Part shown: one piece after another, positions 7,830 to 16,980 of the stretch | Layout of the letters: each line of letters opens with the position of its first letter | Numbering within the stretch: position 1 is the stretch's first letter | Position numbers and translations under genes: made by a program | From: Flavobacteriaceae bacterium | GTDB taxonomy: Bacteria; Bacteroidota; Bacteroidia; Flavobacteriales; Flavobacteriaceae | Direction of reading: 5' to 3' | Assembly: GCA_026709415.1 (NCBI GenBank) | Contig: JAPOSZ010000034.1 | Location: 1 to 64,000 of the forward strand | Length of the DNA: 64,000 bases | The notes under the pieces: model-generated | The model's database searches: none | Told to the model about the DNA's origin: nothing | Seen by the model: the letters and a program-made list of their open reading frames with translations, nothing else

Positions 7830-10800
7830 TCAAGTGGTCAGAACTTGACTCTTTTTAAATTCTGTAGGCGTTTCACCATATTCTTGTTTAAAACAAGTAC
7901 TGAAGTACTTGGGATTTGAAAACCCTGTCAAGTCACATATTTCGTTAATGTTATAATCACTTTTTTGAATTAAATCAGCAGCTCGCTTTAATCGCATTGA
8001 TTTTACAAAATCGTTGATGTTTTGATTGGTCAATGCCTTCATTTTACGATACAGTGCAGAATGACTCATGGCTATATCCTTGGCAAGTGTGGATACGGCA
8101 TACTTTTCATTGGACATATTCTTTTCGATCAGTTCCATGAGCTTTTCCAAGAACCGTTCATCGGTATTATTAATAGCTATGTCCTTTGGTTTTAAGATAA
8201 TTTCTTTTTTGAATTTTTTTCTTAAAAGTTCTCGGGATTCCAAAAGGTTGTTCAATCGCACACTTAATAGGTCTATGTTAAAGGGTTTGGTGAGGTAATC
8301 GTCAGCACCATAATCAAAACCTTCTATTATAAAAGTATTTGAGGCCCTTGCAGTGAGGAGTATGATGGGAATATGTGATGTTCTATAATCTGTTTTCAGT
8401 TTTTCACATAATTCGAGACCATTCATTTCGGGCATCATAATGTCGGAAATGATGATGTCTGGAACAATATCATAAGCTAGATTCAAACCCTCCAAACCAT
8501 TTTTAGCTATATTGACAATATACTTTTGTGAGAAACTGCTTTTCAAAAAGTTTCTCATTTCTTCATTGTCTTCAACGATTAGTAGTATGGGTTTTTCAAC
8601 TAGATTGTTTTGATTTTTTGATGTGGATTGTAGTTCATTTGATTGATTTACAAGATTTTTAGTCTCCTTGTCAAGGGTTAACTCCTTTTTAGTATAAACT
8701 TCTTTCGAAATGGGAAAGATTAAAGAGAATACAGTATTTGAATTTGGTATACTGTCTACGGTGATGGAGCCACGATGTAGTACTGCTAAATTTTTAGTGA
8801 TAGCCAAGCCCAATCCTGTACCCTGTTCAATGGTATTGTGCTCGGATTGGAAAAATCGGTTGAAAACCTTTTGTTGGTTCTTTTTAGTAATACCCCTTCC
8901 ATCATCAGAAACTTTTATCAGCAGTTCTTTTTCGTTATTTAGGGTATGCACCTCAATGCTAACCGTAGTTTTGGCATACTTAAATGCGTTGGAAAGCAGG
9001 TTATAGACCATAATCTCCACTTTTTCAATATCCATCCAACATTTTCTAGGAATTTTGGAGAAGTCAGTTTTAAAAGTAACCTTCTTTTCTTTTGCGAATT
9101 GTTGAAAAGGAATGCATATTTCTTCAAAAAACAATTCAGTATCAATAGATGATACTTGTAATTTGCCAAGACCGGACTCTATTTTTCTGAAATCCAAAAT
9201 TTGATTGACAAGATTTAATAGACGTTGCCCATTGCGATTCATGGTCATAACGAGTTTGCTGGTTCTATTATTGTCAAATTTTGTTTTTCTAAGTTCTCCC
9301 AAGGGGGCTAAAATCAATGTCAAAGAAGTACGAAGTTCATGGGAAATTGAGGTAAAAAAACTTATTTTGGATTGATGGAGTTCTTGATCTTTTTCGTGAC
9401 TGAATTTTTCAATTAATAGTTGATTTTGCAATCTCACCCTATTTGTGATACTCTGGTAAACAAAATATATCAAACCACCAAACAGCATTGTATAGATGAG
9501 ATAAGCCCAATTAGTCTGCCACCAAACTGGGGTAATGGTTATGGCTATTGCCTTTTCAGCATATCTGGGTGCTTCACTAGTGGTTGTTTCATAAGCGCGA
9601 ACCCTAAAAGTGTAATCTCCAGGTGGAGTATTGGAATAGGTGGTAAAATTTCTCTCTGATGAAGTGCCAATCCATCGTTCATCAAGTCCCTCCAATTGAT
9701 ATTCGTATGTAATGCTATGGGGAGAGGGATGGCCTACAGAAGCAAATTCCAAGGCAAAATTATCCAAAAAGTACGGTAATCTTATATGTTTTTTATAGGT
9801 TATGGAAGTGTCCAATGGTACAATGCCTTCAATTTTTTGATGTACATTGACTTTATCATTGAACAATCTGAAACCGGTAAGTTTTAAATCGATAGGGGCA
9901 TTTCTGGTTTCTAGATTTTCAGGAAAAAAAGCGACAAGCCCCTTTTTACTACCAAAGAACAATTCACCTTCTTTAGAAATGGCAATAGCACCCGATTCAT
10001 AGTCATTGGTAGGCAAGCCGTCTTTTGTATTGTATGTCACTATTTTTTGTGTACCACTTTTAAGATTGACGAGACCCTTATTTGTTGAAAACCAAAAGTC
10101 ATCAAAATGGTCTTGTATTATACCGTATACAGAATTACTAGGAAACCCTTCTTCTGATCCAAAAGAAGTTATCTTTTTGGTTTTCATATTCAACCTATAA
10201 ACTCCCTTACCTTCGCTAGCGATCCAAATGTTTCCCACTTTATCTTCATAAATATCTTTTATAGGGTGTTTCATTTCTGGTGGATTCTTGAACCCCAATT
10301 CTTTTAAGGTTAAAAACTTTTTCTTGGTTAAATCATAGAGTTGAATTCCTTTATCTAGAGTTCCTATCCATAATCTTTTGAATTTATCGCATAATAATCG
10401 CAACAATTTATTTGAAACAAGACCATGCTTATTTTCTTCATATTGAAAATTGAAATATTCATGCGATAGTTTATTGTATGAGAATAAACCTTGGTTGTAA
10501 GTGGCAATCCAAAGATTGCCGTTTTGATCATCAGCAAGGTCAAATACGGAAATAGGAGGTCCTTTGTAGTTAATCTTGGGCTGGATAAAAAAATCAGTCC
10601 CATCTTTTTTTAGTACAACGATACTTTTTGTAGGATTACCTATCCATAAATTTGATTCTCCATCTTCAAAGACGCTCATCACAATATTGGAGGGGATGCT
10701 CCCCGACCTATTTGCGTTGTGGTGATAATTCGTAAAAGTCCTATTGGATAAATCGAACTTATCCAATCCACCGCCACCTGTCCCTACCCACAGAATATTG

Positions 10801-11945
10801 TTTTTTAAAAAGAGTGAACCAACAACATTAAAACTTAGACTATTTTCTTTTGAAAATGAAGTTTGATAGATTTCAAAAGGTGAGTCAACGGTTTTATTTA
10901 CCGTACCATCCCCCATACCCATCCACAATGTTCCGTCTTTATCTACAAATAGACAATAAGCAATATCGTTAGTTAAACTATTAGTGTCAAAAGCGTCTCT
11001 TTTGAAAGTCTGTATGTCATTGGATGTTGTATTGATTAGATTTAGGCCTTCCCCAGTAGTAGCCCAAATTTCTCCAGATTTACCAATTTTGATATCTGTG
11101 ATATTGTTCGTGCTTATAGAAGGTTTCCCTTTAATAACTCGGTAGTTATAAAAAGTCTTTTTGTTTTGGTCAAACATAAATATTCCTTCTTCTTCCGTTG
11201 AAATCCAAATATTCCCAGAATGATCTTTGGCAATTCGCTGACCTGATCTTGAACTTTTATAAGACTTTGGACTATACGTATAATGGAAAAAACGACCTTC
11301 TGATTTATCATAACAGTCTAAAACACCTGCATTGGTGGTTATCCATATTTTTTTTCCTTCAGCAACAATTGAAAATACATCATTGTTGCTTATGGTATTG
11401 CTATTACTTGAATCCTTTTTGATTTTTGAGAAAGTTCGGTACTTCTTATCGTAGATGTATATGCCTTCTCCAAAGGTTCCAATCCATATAAGACCATCTT
11501 CATCTTGCGTGATAGCGGTTACATAATTATCTGTAAACAAAGAATAGGCTTCGGTATTCTTGTAGTTAACAAAAGTTTCATCAATGGGATTGTAACAATT
11601 CACACCTCCACGCATGGTTCCGATCCAAATAAGGCCCTCACGATCTTGAAAAATAGTTATGACATTATTATTGCTTAAAGACGACAAATCCCCATCGTTA
11701 GCAAAATAAGTCTTGAAGCCATATCCATCGTATCGGTATAGCCCATGGGTTCCGCCAAACCACATAAACCCTTCTTTATCTTTAAGAATACAGTTGATTG
11801 AGGCAAAACCATCTTCAATGATGAATTCCTCGAAATCAAGATGACGTTCTTGTGCCACAAGGACTTGGAGACATGCTACAGATACAAATAAAAGAAAGCT
11901 TGATAGTCGATTAAAATGTAATATCAACTTAGCGGATATGGCCAT
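7830..11945 (-). CDS. hybrid two-component system regulator (periplasmic propeller sensor, histidine kinase, receiver, AraC-type DNA-binding domain)
   Basis: This 1371-residue protein is the one-piece sensor-regulator used to control glycan loci in Bacteroidota. In order it has a signal peptide (1-31, ending VLVAQ); about a dozen two-component-regulator propeller repeats (40-690; GLIWIGT, NLWIG); a Y_Y_Y domain (near 720-800); a membrane helix (near 810-830); a HisKA domain with the phospho-accepting His869 in SISHELRTS (the usual Pro after Thr is Ser here); an HATPase with DDGRG and GTGLGL; a receiver with Asp1168 in SDIMMP; and a C-terminal AraC helix-turn-helix (1270-1371; FSNPKYFSTCFKQEYG). 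It is divergent from the SusC gene and should sense a glycan fragment in the periplasm and switch on the locus. Confidence 0.93.
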   Translation of the reverse strand: MAISAKLILHFNRLSSFLLFVSVACLQVLVAQERHLDFEEFIIEDGFASINCILKDKEGFMWFGGTHGLYRYDGYGFKTYFANDGDLSSLSNNNVITIFQDREGLIWIGTMRGGVNCYNPIDETFVNYKNTEAYSLFTDNYVTAITQDEDGLIWIGTFGEGIYIYDKKYRTFSKIKKDSSNSNTISNNDVFSIVAEGKKIWITTNAGVLDCYDKSEGRFFHYTYSPKSYKSSRSGQRIAKDHSGNIWISTEEEGIFMFDQNKKTFYNYRVIKGKPSISTNNITDIKIGKSGEIWATTGEGLNLINTTSNDIQTFKRDAFDTNSLTNDIAYCLFVDKDGTLWMGMGDGTVNKTVDSPFEIYQTSFSKENSLSFNVVGSLFLKNNILWVGTGGGGLDKFDLSNRTFTNYHHNANRSGSIPSNIVMSVFEDGESNLWIGNPTKSIVVLKKDGTDFFIQPKINYKGPPISVFDLADDQNGNLWIATYNQGLFSYNKLSHEYFNFQYEENKHGLVSNKLLRLLCDKFKRLWIGTLDKGIQLYDLTKKKFLTLKELGFKNPPEMKHPIKDIYEDKVGNIWIASEGKGVYRLNMKTKKITSFGSEEGFPSNSVYGIIQDHFDDFWFSTNKGLVNLKSGTQKIVTYNTKDGLPTNDYESGAIAISKEGELFFGSKKGLVAFFPENLETRNAPIDLKLTGFRLFNDKVNVHQKIEGIVPLDTSITYKKHIRLPYFLDNFALEFASVGHPSPHSITYEYQLEGLDERWIGTSSERNFTTYSNTPPGDYTFRVRAYETTTSEAPRYAEKAIAITITPVWWQTNWAYLIYTMLFGGLIYFVYQSITNRVRLQNQLLIEKFSHEKDQELHQSKISFFTSISHELRTSLTLILAPLGELRKTKFDNNRTSKLVMTMNRNGQRLLNLVNQILDFRKIESGLGKLQVSSIDTELFFEEICIPFQQFAKEKKVTFKTDFSKIPRKCWMDIEKVEIMVYNLLSNAFKYAKTTVSIEVHTLNNEKELLIKVSDDGRGITKKNQQKVFNRFFQSEHNTIEQGTGLGLAITKNLAVLHRGSITVDSIPNSNTVFSLIFPISKEVYTKKELTLDKETKNLVNQSNELQSTSKNQNNLVEKPILLIVEDNEEMRNFLKSSFSQKYIVNIAKNGLEGLNLAYDIVPDIIISDIMMPEMNGLELCEKLKTDYRTSHIPIILLTARASNTFIIEGFDYGADDYLTKPFNIDLLSVRLNNLLESRELLRKKFKKEIILKPKDIAINNTDERFLEKLMELIEKNMSNEKYAVSTLAKDIAMSHSALYRKMKALTNQNINDFVKSMRLKRAADLIQKSDYNINEICDLTGFSNPKYFSTCFKQEYGETPTEFKKSQVLTT

Positions 11946-12079
11946 AGGTACTCCAAAATGAGTGAAAAGTTAAAAATTAAAAATCACATCATAATAAAAC
12001 GTCAAAAACTATTTGAATCATTTGAAAAGAACAATTATGAAACCTATAAGATTAAATTTTAAACCTAAGGCGGAATCCT

Positions 12080-12087
12080 CAAATCTA
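12080..12087 (-). promoter_or_regulatory. -7 promoter element candidate for the hybrid regulator
   Basis: The minus strand reads TAGATTTG, matching TAnnTTTG. It would leave a leader of about 130 bases before the regulator start at 11945. It overlaps the plus-strand element at 12086-12093. Confidence 0.3.
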
Positions 12088-12093
12088 TATTTG
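12086..12093 (+). promoter_or_regulatory. -7 promoter element candidate for the SusC gene
   Basis: TATATTTG matches TAnnTTTG and places the transcription start about 25 bases ahead of the SusC ATG at 12125. The -33 element is weak, as expected of a promoter needing the AraC-type activator encoded next door. Confidence 0.4.
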
Positions 12094-12124
12094 TTGGACA
12101 ACGAAACTTACAACTCTTTAATTT

Positions 12125-15100
12125 ATGAAAATACAACCTACGTTGATGAAATGGTTGTCCATGGCGTTCTTTTTTGTAATGACAATAGGTTTTAGCCAGC
12201 AACAGCTAAATGGAGTGGTCAGAGATACAAGTGATCAGCCTTTGCCTGGAGTGTCCGTTGTTGTTAAAGGCTCTTCAAATGGGGTTTCAACCGATTTTAA
12301 TGGAATCTTTAGCATTTCGGGTGTAGCAGATGCAGATGTTCTAGTGTTTTCCCATTTCGGATTCAAAACCCAAGAGATTGTAGTTGACAATCAAACTAGT
12401 ATTAATATTCAATTAGAAGAAGGCATTACCAAACTAGACGATGTAGTAGTGGTGGGTTACGGTACCAAAAAGAAGGTTGAATTAACAGGTGCGGTTGCCC
12501 AAGTACCTGGAGAATTGACAAAGCAAAACCCCAATGCAAACTTTGCCACAGCTTTAGCAGGTAGATTACCTGGATTGTCGGTGAATCAGACATCGGCAGA
12601 GCCTGGTCGTGAAAACATTAGTATATTGATTCGGGGTAGGGGAACTTTTAGGGATAACGGTGTGCTTTTGGTCATTGATGGGGTCATAGGAGCAGATGGC
12701 CTGAGTGGCCTCGATCCACAGGATATTGAGAGTGTAACGGTTCTTAAAGATGCCTCTGCAGCAATATACGGTGCACGGGCTGCTAACGGTGTTATTCTTG
12801 TAACTACTAAAAGAGGGCAGAGGGGAAAGCCAACCTTTAATTATACAATTAATTCTGGATTCTCAAAACCGACCCGTTTTGCAGAAAGGGCAAGTGCTCT
12901 TGAGTTTGCTTTGCAGGCCAAGGCCATTGAAGAGCGTGATGCAGCAATCCCTTTGATTCGCAGATTTACAGATGAAGAAATTGAAAGTTATAGAGACCCT
13001 GCCTTCAGAAGTACGGATTGGTTTAGAGAGGTCTATAATAGGGTATCTCACCAAACCCGTCACAACCTTTCACTTCGAGGAGGTACTGAGGTGACCAATT
13101 ATTTTGTTTCATTGGGAACGACCCAAAGGGAAGGGGTAATAAACAATGATAATTCTACAGATGTCAACCAATATAACTTCAGATCCAATATCGATATTAA
13201 GCCGTTAGAAAATCTGAAAATTTCTTTGAATCTGGCAGGAAGGTATGATGAAAACCAATTCTACGCTACCGATCCATTTACGGTGCTTAGGGCAACAGCT
13301 GATGGATTACCAATTGATCTCGCCATTATTGACGGTCAACCGATAGCATTGGCCATGAATGCACCTAACCCATTGGCTTTGGTTCAAGAAGAAGGGGGTT
13401 ATCGTAGAGAAAACAATACCTTATTCAATAGCAAACTAGGTCTGGATTATCACATTAAAGCGATACCAGGTTTGATCGTTGGAGGTTGGTTTGCCACCCG
13501 ATTCAATCAGAATTATGACAAAAGATTTGATAGGCCATTTATACAGTACATACTTCAAGATGATAAATCTTTGGAAGAGTCGCAAATTAATCGGGAAATC
13601 CAATTGATCGAGCAATACGAACGCAACTTGGAGCGTACCTCTCATTTTCGTATTTCGTATGAAAAGGTCTTTGGAAAGCACAGTGTCAATAGTTTTTTGG
13701 CATATGAGCAGAGTCAAAGCGAATTTAACCTGACAACGGCATCTCGAAGGGGTTTCTTGACGGCTGAAATTGACCAACTTGCCGCAGGTAGTGTTGACAC
13801 TCAAGAAAATGGGTCCTTCGCAAATGAAGAAGCTAGACAAAATTACCTAGGAAGGGTAGGATATGATTTTGATAAGAAATACTTTGCCCAATTCCATTTT
13901 CGATATGACGGAAGTTTCAACTTTCCTGAGGGAAATCGGTTTGGTTTCTTCCCTGGAGTGGAACTTGGTTGGCGTATTTCACAAGAAGACTTCTTCAAGG
14001 AAAGTAGTACAATTAGTAATCTTAAATTGAGGGCTTCTTGGGGGCAATTGGGTAACGATCGTATTGCGGCATTTCAGTTCTTGAACAGGTTTGCAGTAGA
14101 TGGGTCATTTCCTTTTGGGACAGGCACTTTGACAGACAATACGACCGTAGCCCAAGTTGGGACAGTTGCCAATCCAAACATTACATGGGAAACTGCAGAA
14201 AGTATAAACATTGGTATTGATGCAGCCTTTTTTGAAAATAGGATCAATTTCACTTTGGATGTGTTCAAAGAAAACCGGAATGATGTCCTGGCACCAAGAA
14301 ATGTCAGTGTTCCTGATTTCGTAGGATTGGTGTTACCTGATGAAAATATTGGTAAGACAGAAAATAAAGGTTTTGAAGCGATTTTGGGCTATAGAGATAA
14401 CCTTGGCAAGGTAGGTTTCAATGCAGAAGCCAACTTTGCCTATGCAAAGAATACCTTGGTTTTTCAAGATGCCGTAGCACCAGCCGAACCCTATCAAAAC
14501 CTTGAAGGAAGGCCTATAGGAAGTGTCTTGCTTTATGACGCTATTGGAATTTACAAAACACAACAAGATTTGGACAATTTTCCTAGCGCTGCCGGAGCGG
14601 GAATAGGAGATTTAATTTACACTGATACAAACGGGGATGGTGAAATTACACCCAATGATCGAATTGCATTTGAGCGAACTAACATACCAGAAATAACATT
14701 TGGTCTCAATCTTGGCTTAACTTACAAGGGCTTTGATTTTAATGCTTTAATTCAAGGCCAGGCCAATGCAAATCTTCAGATTGGAGCCATATATGGACAA
14801 GGAGATACATCTTACGTACTTCGAAATGCCTACACACCAGATACTCCGAATTCAATTTTACCTGGAATTGGCGGGCCAGAGTCTTTACGAAATGGATATA
14901 ATGCGGCTGAGTTTCCATCGACATTTTGGCAACGTGATGCCTCTTTCGTTCGTTTGCGCACCTTACAATTGGGGTATACTGTTCCTAATAAGCCATTAAA
15001 CTCAGTTGGTATTTCAGGTCTTCGTATTTATTTGAGTGGAAGTAACCTTTTGACATTTGACAAGTTGAAAAAAGATGGATTGGCTGATCCAGAACTTACG

Positions 15101-15166
15101 GATGGATTGGCATGGCAGATTCCGCAACAACAGATTTTTAATTTGGGAGCTAACATAACCTTTTAA
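12125..15166 (+). CDS. susC: SusC-family TonB-linked outer membrane transporter
   Basis: This 1013-residue protein has a signal peptide (1-25), a CarboxypepD_reg-like domain (about 28-105; LNGVVRDTSDQPLPGVSVVVKG), the SusC signature VVVVGYGTKKK near 110-120, a plug domain (120-240; LVIDGVIGADGL, ESVTVLKDASAAIYGARAANGVILVTTK) and a long beta barrel to an aromatic-rich C-terminus (IFNLGANITF). With the SusD lipoprotein eight bases downstream it forms the outer-membrane pump importing oligosaccharides using TonB energy. An alternative start seven codons in (12146, MKWLSM) gives a more compact signal peptide. The GH89 gene in the same locus suggests an alpha-GlcNAc-containing glycan as substrate. 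Confidence 0.95.
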   Translation: MKIQPTLMKWLSMAFFFVMTIGFSQQQLNGVVRDTSDQPLPGVSVVVKGSSNGVSTDFNGIFSISGVADADVLVFSHFGFKTQEIVVDNQTSINIQLEEGITKLDDVVVVGYGTKKKVELTGAVAQVPGELTKQNPNANFATALAGRLPGLSVNQTSAEPGRENISILIRGRGTFRDNGVLLVIDGVIGADGLSGLDPQDIESVTVLKDASAAIYGARAANGVILVTTKRGQRGKPTFNYTINSGFSKPTRFAERASALEFALQAKAIEERDAAIPLIRRFTDEEIESYRDPAFRSTDWFREVYNRVSHQTRHNLSLRGGTEVTNYFVSLGTTQREGVINNDNSTDVNQYNFRSNIDIKPLENLKISLNLAGRYDENQFYATDPFTVLRATADGLPIDLAIIDGQPIALAMNAPNPLALVQEEGGYRRENNTLFNSKLGLDYHIKAIPGLIVGGWFATRFNQNYDKRFDRPFIQYILQDDKSLEESQINREIQLIEQYERNLERTSHFRISYEKVFGKHSVNSFLAYEQSQSEFNLTTASRRGFLTAEIDQLAAGSVDTQENGSFANEEARQNYLGRVGYDFDKKYFAQFHFRYDGSFNFPEGNRFGFFPGVELGWRISQEDFFKESSTISNLKLRASWGQLGNDRIAAFQFLNRFAVDGSFPFGTGTLTDNTTVAQVGTVANPNITWETAESINIGIDAAFFENRINFTLDVFKENRNDVLAPRNVSVPDFVGLVLPDENIGKTENKGFEAILGYRDNLGKVGFNAEANFAYAKNTLVFQDAVAPAEPYQNLEGRPIGSVLLYDAIGIYKTQQDLDNFPSAAGAGIGDLIYTDTNGDGEITPNDRIAFERTNIPEITFGLNLGLTYKGFDFNALIQGQANANLQIGAIYGQGDTSYVLRNAYTPDTPNSILPGIGGPESLRNGYNAAEFPSTFWQRDASFVRLRTLQLGYTVPNKPLNSVGISGLRIYLSGSNLLTFDKLKKDGLADPELTDGLAWQIPQQQIFNLGANITF

Positions 15167-15174
15167 AAGATTGC

Positions 15175-16893
15175 ATGATGATGAACAATAGAACAATTAA
15201 AAAATCAAATCTTGGATTGATCTGGTTATTATGGCTATTGACCATGATTTTATTCATTTTTTCCTCTTGCAGTGAGGATATATTAGATCAGCAGCCTCTT
15301 TCGGATATTTCTGACGAAAATGTCTTTAATGATGATGTCTTGTTGGAAGCCTATGTAAATGATGTCTACAACATATTGCGATTTTACCAATTTGGGGCAT
15401 TTTTTACAGATGGATCAACTGACGATGCGGTTAACTTGGATCCCGATGGGAACAACTTTACCCGTTATAATAGGGGAGAGACCACACCTGATAATGGTGA
15501 AGGTTTTACACGTGATGCCTGGAGTGAAAATTATGCCCAAATAAGAAAGGCCAATCTTTATTTTTCAAGAATTGAGAACTCAACAGCTAGCCCTGAAGTA
15601 GTTGACAGACTTAGTGCGGAAATGCGTTTTTTGAGGGCATGGGGCTATTTTGACCTGATTAGTTTTTACGGGGATGTACCATTGATAACCGAAGTTATTG
15701 AATTGGGAAGTGAATCTTTTGATAGAAGTCGCACTCCATACAACGAAATAGTTGATTTTATTGTCAGTGAATTGGATTTGGCCATTCCAAACTTACCCAT
15801 AGAAGGATTTGATAGTAACACAGGTCGTGCAACGAGAGGTGCGGCTATGGGACTAAAGGCAAGAGTATTACTCTATGCTGCAAGTGAACTACACAACCCA
15901 TCCGGAGATGTGCCCAAGTGGCAGGCGGCAGCCAATGCGGCTAAAGAGGTCATTGATCTTCCTGAGTACACCATAGACCCAGATTACTCAAACCTCTACA
16001 ATGCCCAACGTTCTCGTGAAGTGATCATGGCAAGGGGATATACCCAGGAAAATCCACAATTTGTCTTGTTTGGCTGGTTTTTCAATGTGGATAGATATTT
16101 CTTACCCCCTAATTATTTTGGAGATGTGGATACTCGTTTCTTTACCCCTCTACAGTCTTTGGTAGACGCGTATGAAACACTGGATGGAAGTCCCGTAGAT
16201 CCCCAAAACCCATATGCGAATCGGGATCCCAGGCTGGATATGACTTTAATTCACCATAATAGTGTAATTCAGGTCAATGGAATGAACACCAATATAGAAT
16301 ATCATATAGATAGTGATGATCCATCCAATTCTGAGCTTGCTGGATTGGCTTCCGTAGCAAATGGGGGTACTGTTTCACACTATAATGTGCTCAAACAAAC
16401 GGATATATCGAAAGCTCCTTTAAATCTCTTTGGTGCTACAGCTCAAGTATTGACCCCTTGGATTTATATGCGTAAAGCTGAGTTCTATCTGAATTATGCT
16501 GAGGCTCAAATAGAATTGGGGAATTTTGGAGAGGCTAGAAACGCCATTAACACAGTAAGGGCAAGAGGAAATGTAAATATGCCTCCAGTAACAGAATCAG
16601 GAGATGCATTAAGGCAAAGATATCGAAATGAAAGAAGGGTGGAATTGGCCTTTGAAAACCATAGATGGTATGATATTATCCGTTGGCAAATTGGTAATCA
16701 GGTTTTGACACAACCTGCCATGGGAGTGACTATAACAAGAGACACTTCTACAAATCCAGTTAGAGATACCTATTCATATGACGATAGGATTATTGATGAT
16801 TTAAGAATTTGGGATCCAAAAATGAATTTTTTGCCCATACCGCGAAGTGAAATTGAAGCAAGTCCTTCATTAGGCCAGAACCCTGGGTATTAA
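15175..16893 (+). CDS. susD: SusD/RagB-family glycan-binding lipoprotein
   Basis: This 572-residue lipoprotein has a lipobox FSSC with the acylated Cys at residue 32 and an acidic residue-rich stretch after it, as in surface-exposed lipoproteins of this phylum. The N-terminal SusD-like region has tetratricopeptide helices (EMRFLRAWGYFDLISFYGDVPLITE near 140-165). The C-terminal RagB/SusD domain has YLNYAEAQIELGNFGEARNAIN and the ending RNERRVELAFENHRWYDIIRW and NFLPIPRSEIEASP, all diagnostic of the family. It forms the lid of the SusCD importer. It starts with ATG-ATG-ATG eight bases after susC. Confidence 0.95.
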   Translation: MMMNNRTIKKSNLGLIWLLWLLTMILFIFSSCSEDILDQQPLSDISDENVFNDDVLLEAYVNDVYNILRFYQFGAFFTDGSTDDAVNLDPDGNNFTRYNRGETTPDNGEGFTRDAWSENYAQIRKANLYFSRIENSTASPEVVDRLSAEMRFLRAWGYFDLISFYGDVPLITEVIELGSESFDRSRTPYNEIVDFIVSELDLAIPNLPIEGFDSNTGRATRGAAMGLKARVLLYAASELHNPSGDVPKWQAAANAAKEVIDLPEYTIDPDYSNLYNAQRSREVIMARGYTQENPQFVLFGWFFNVDRYFLPPNYFGDVDTRFFTPLQSLVDAYETLDGSPVDPQNPYANRDPRLDMTLIHHNSVIQVNGMNTNIEYHIDSDDPSNSELAGLASVANGGTVSHYNVLKQTDISKAPLNLFGATAQVLTPWIYMRKAEFYLNYAEAQIELGNFGEARNAINTVRARGNVNMPPVTESGDALRQRYRNERRVELAFENHRWYDIIRWQIGNQVLTQPAMGVTITRDTSTNPVRDTYSYDDRIIDDLRIWDPKMNFLPIPRSEIEASPSLGQNPGY

Positions 16894-16911
16894 AACGTAG
16901 TTGATAATAAG

Positions 16912-16940
16912 GGGCAATGATTGGAATAAAATCATTGCCC
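16912..16940 (+). terminator. terminator-like hairpin after susD
   Basis: GGGCAATGAT (16912-16921) pairs perfectly with ATCATTGCCC (16931-16940) around a 9-base loop, followed by a TTCCTTTTCTTT tract. It lies between susD and the next gene of the locus, so it probably trims expression of the downstream genes relative to susCD. The hairpin ends just before the TTG at 16951, arguing for the later ATG start of the next gene. Confidence 0.7.
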
Positions 16941-16980
16941 TTCCTTTTCTTTGATCAATTCAAAAGCACATCACAAAAAA

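Noticed and set aside
12013-12195. Plus-strand open frame of 60 codons just before susC
   Set aside because: It overlaps the susC start and the signal peptide in another frame; the predicted -7 element lies inside it.
13436-13840. 134-codon minus-strand frame inside susC
   Set aside because: Antisense to the conserved barrel region of SusC, with no promoter or family resemblance.
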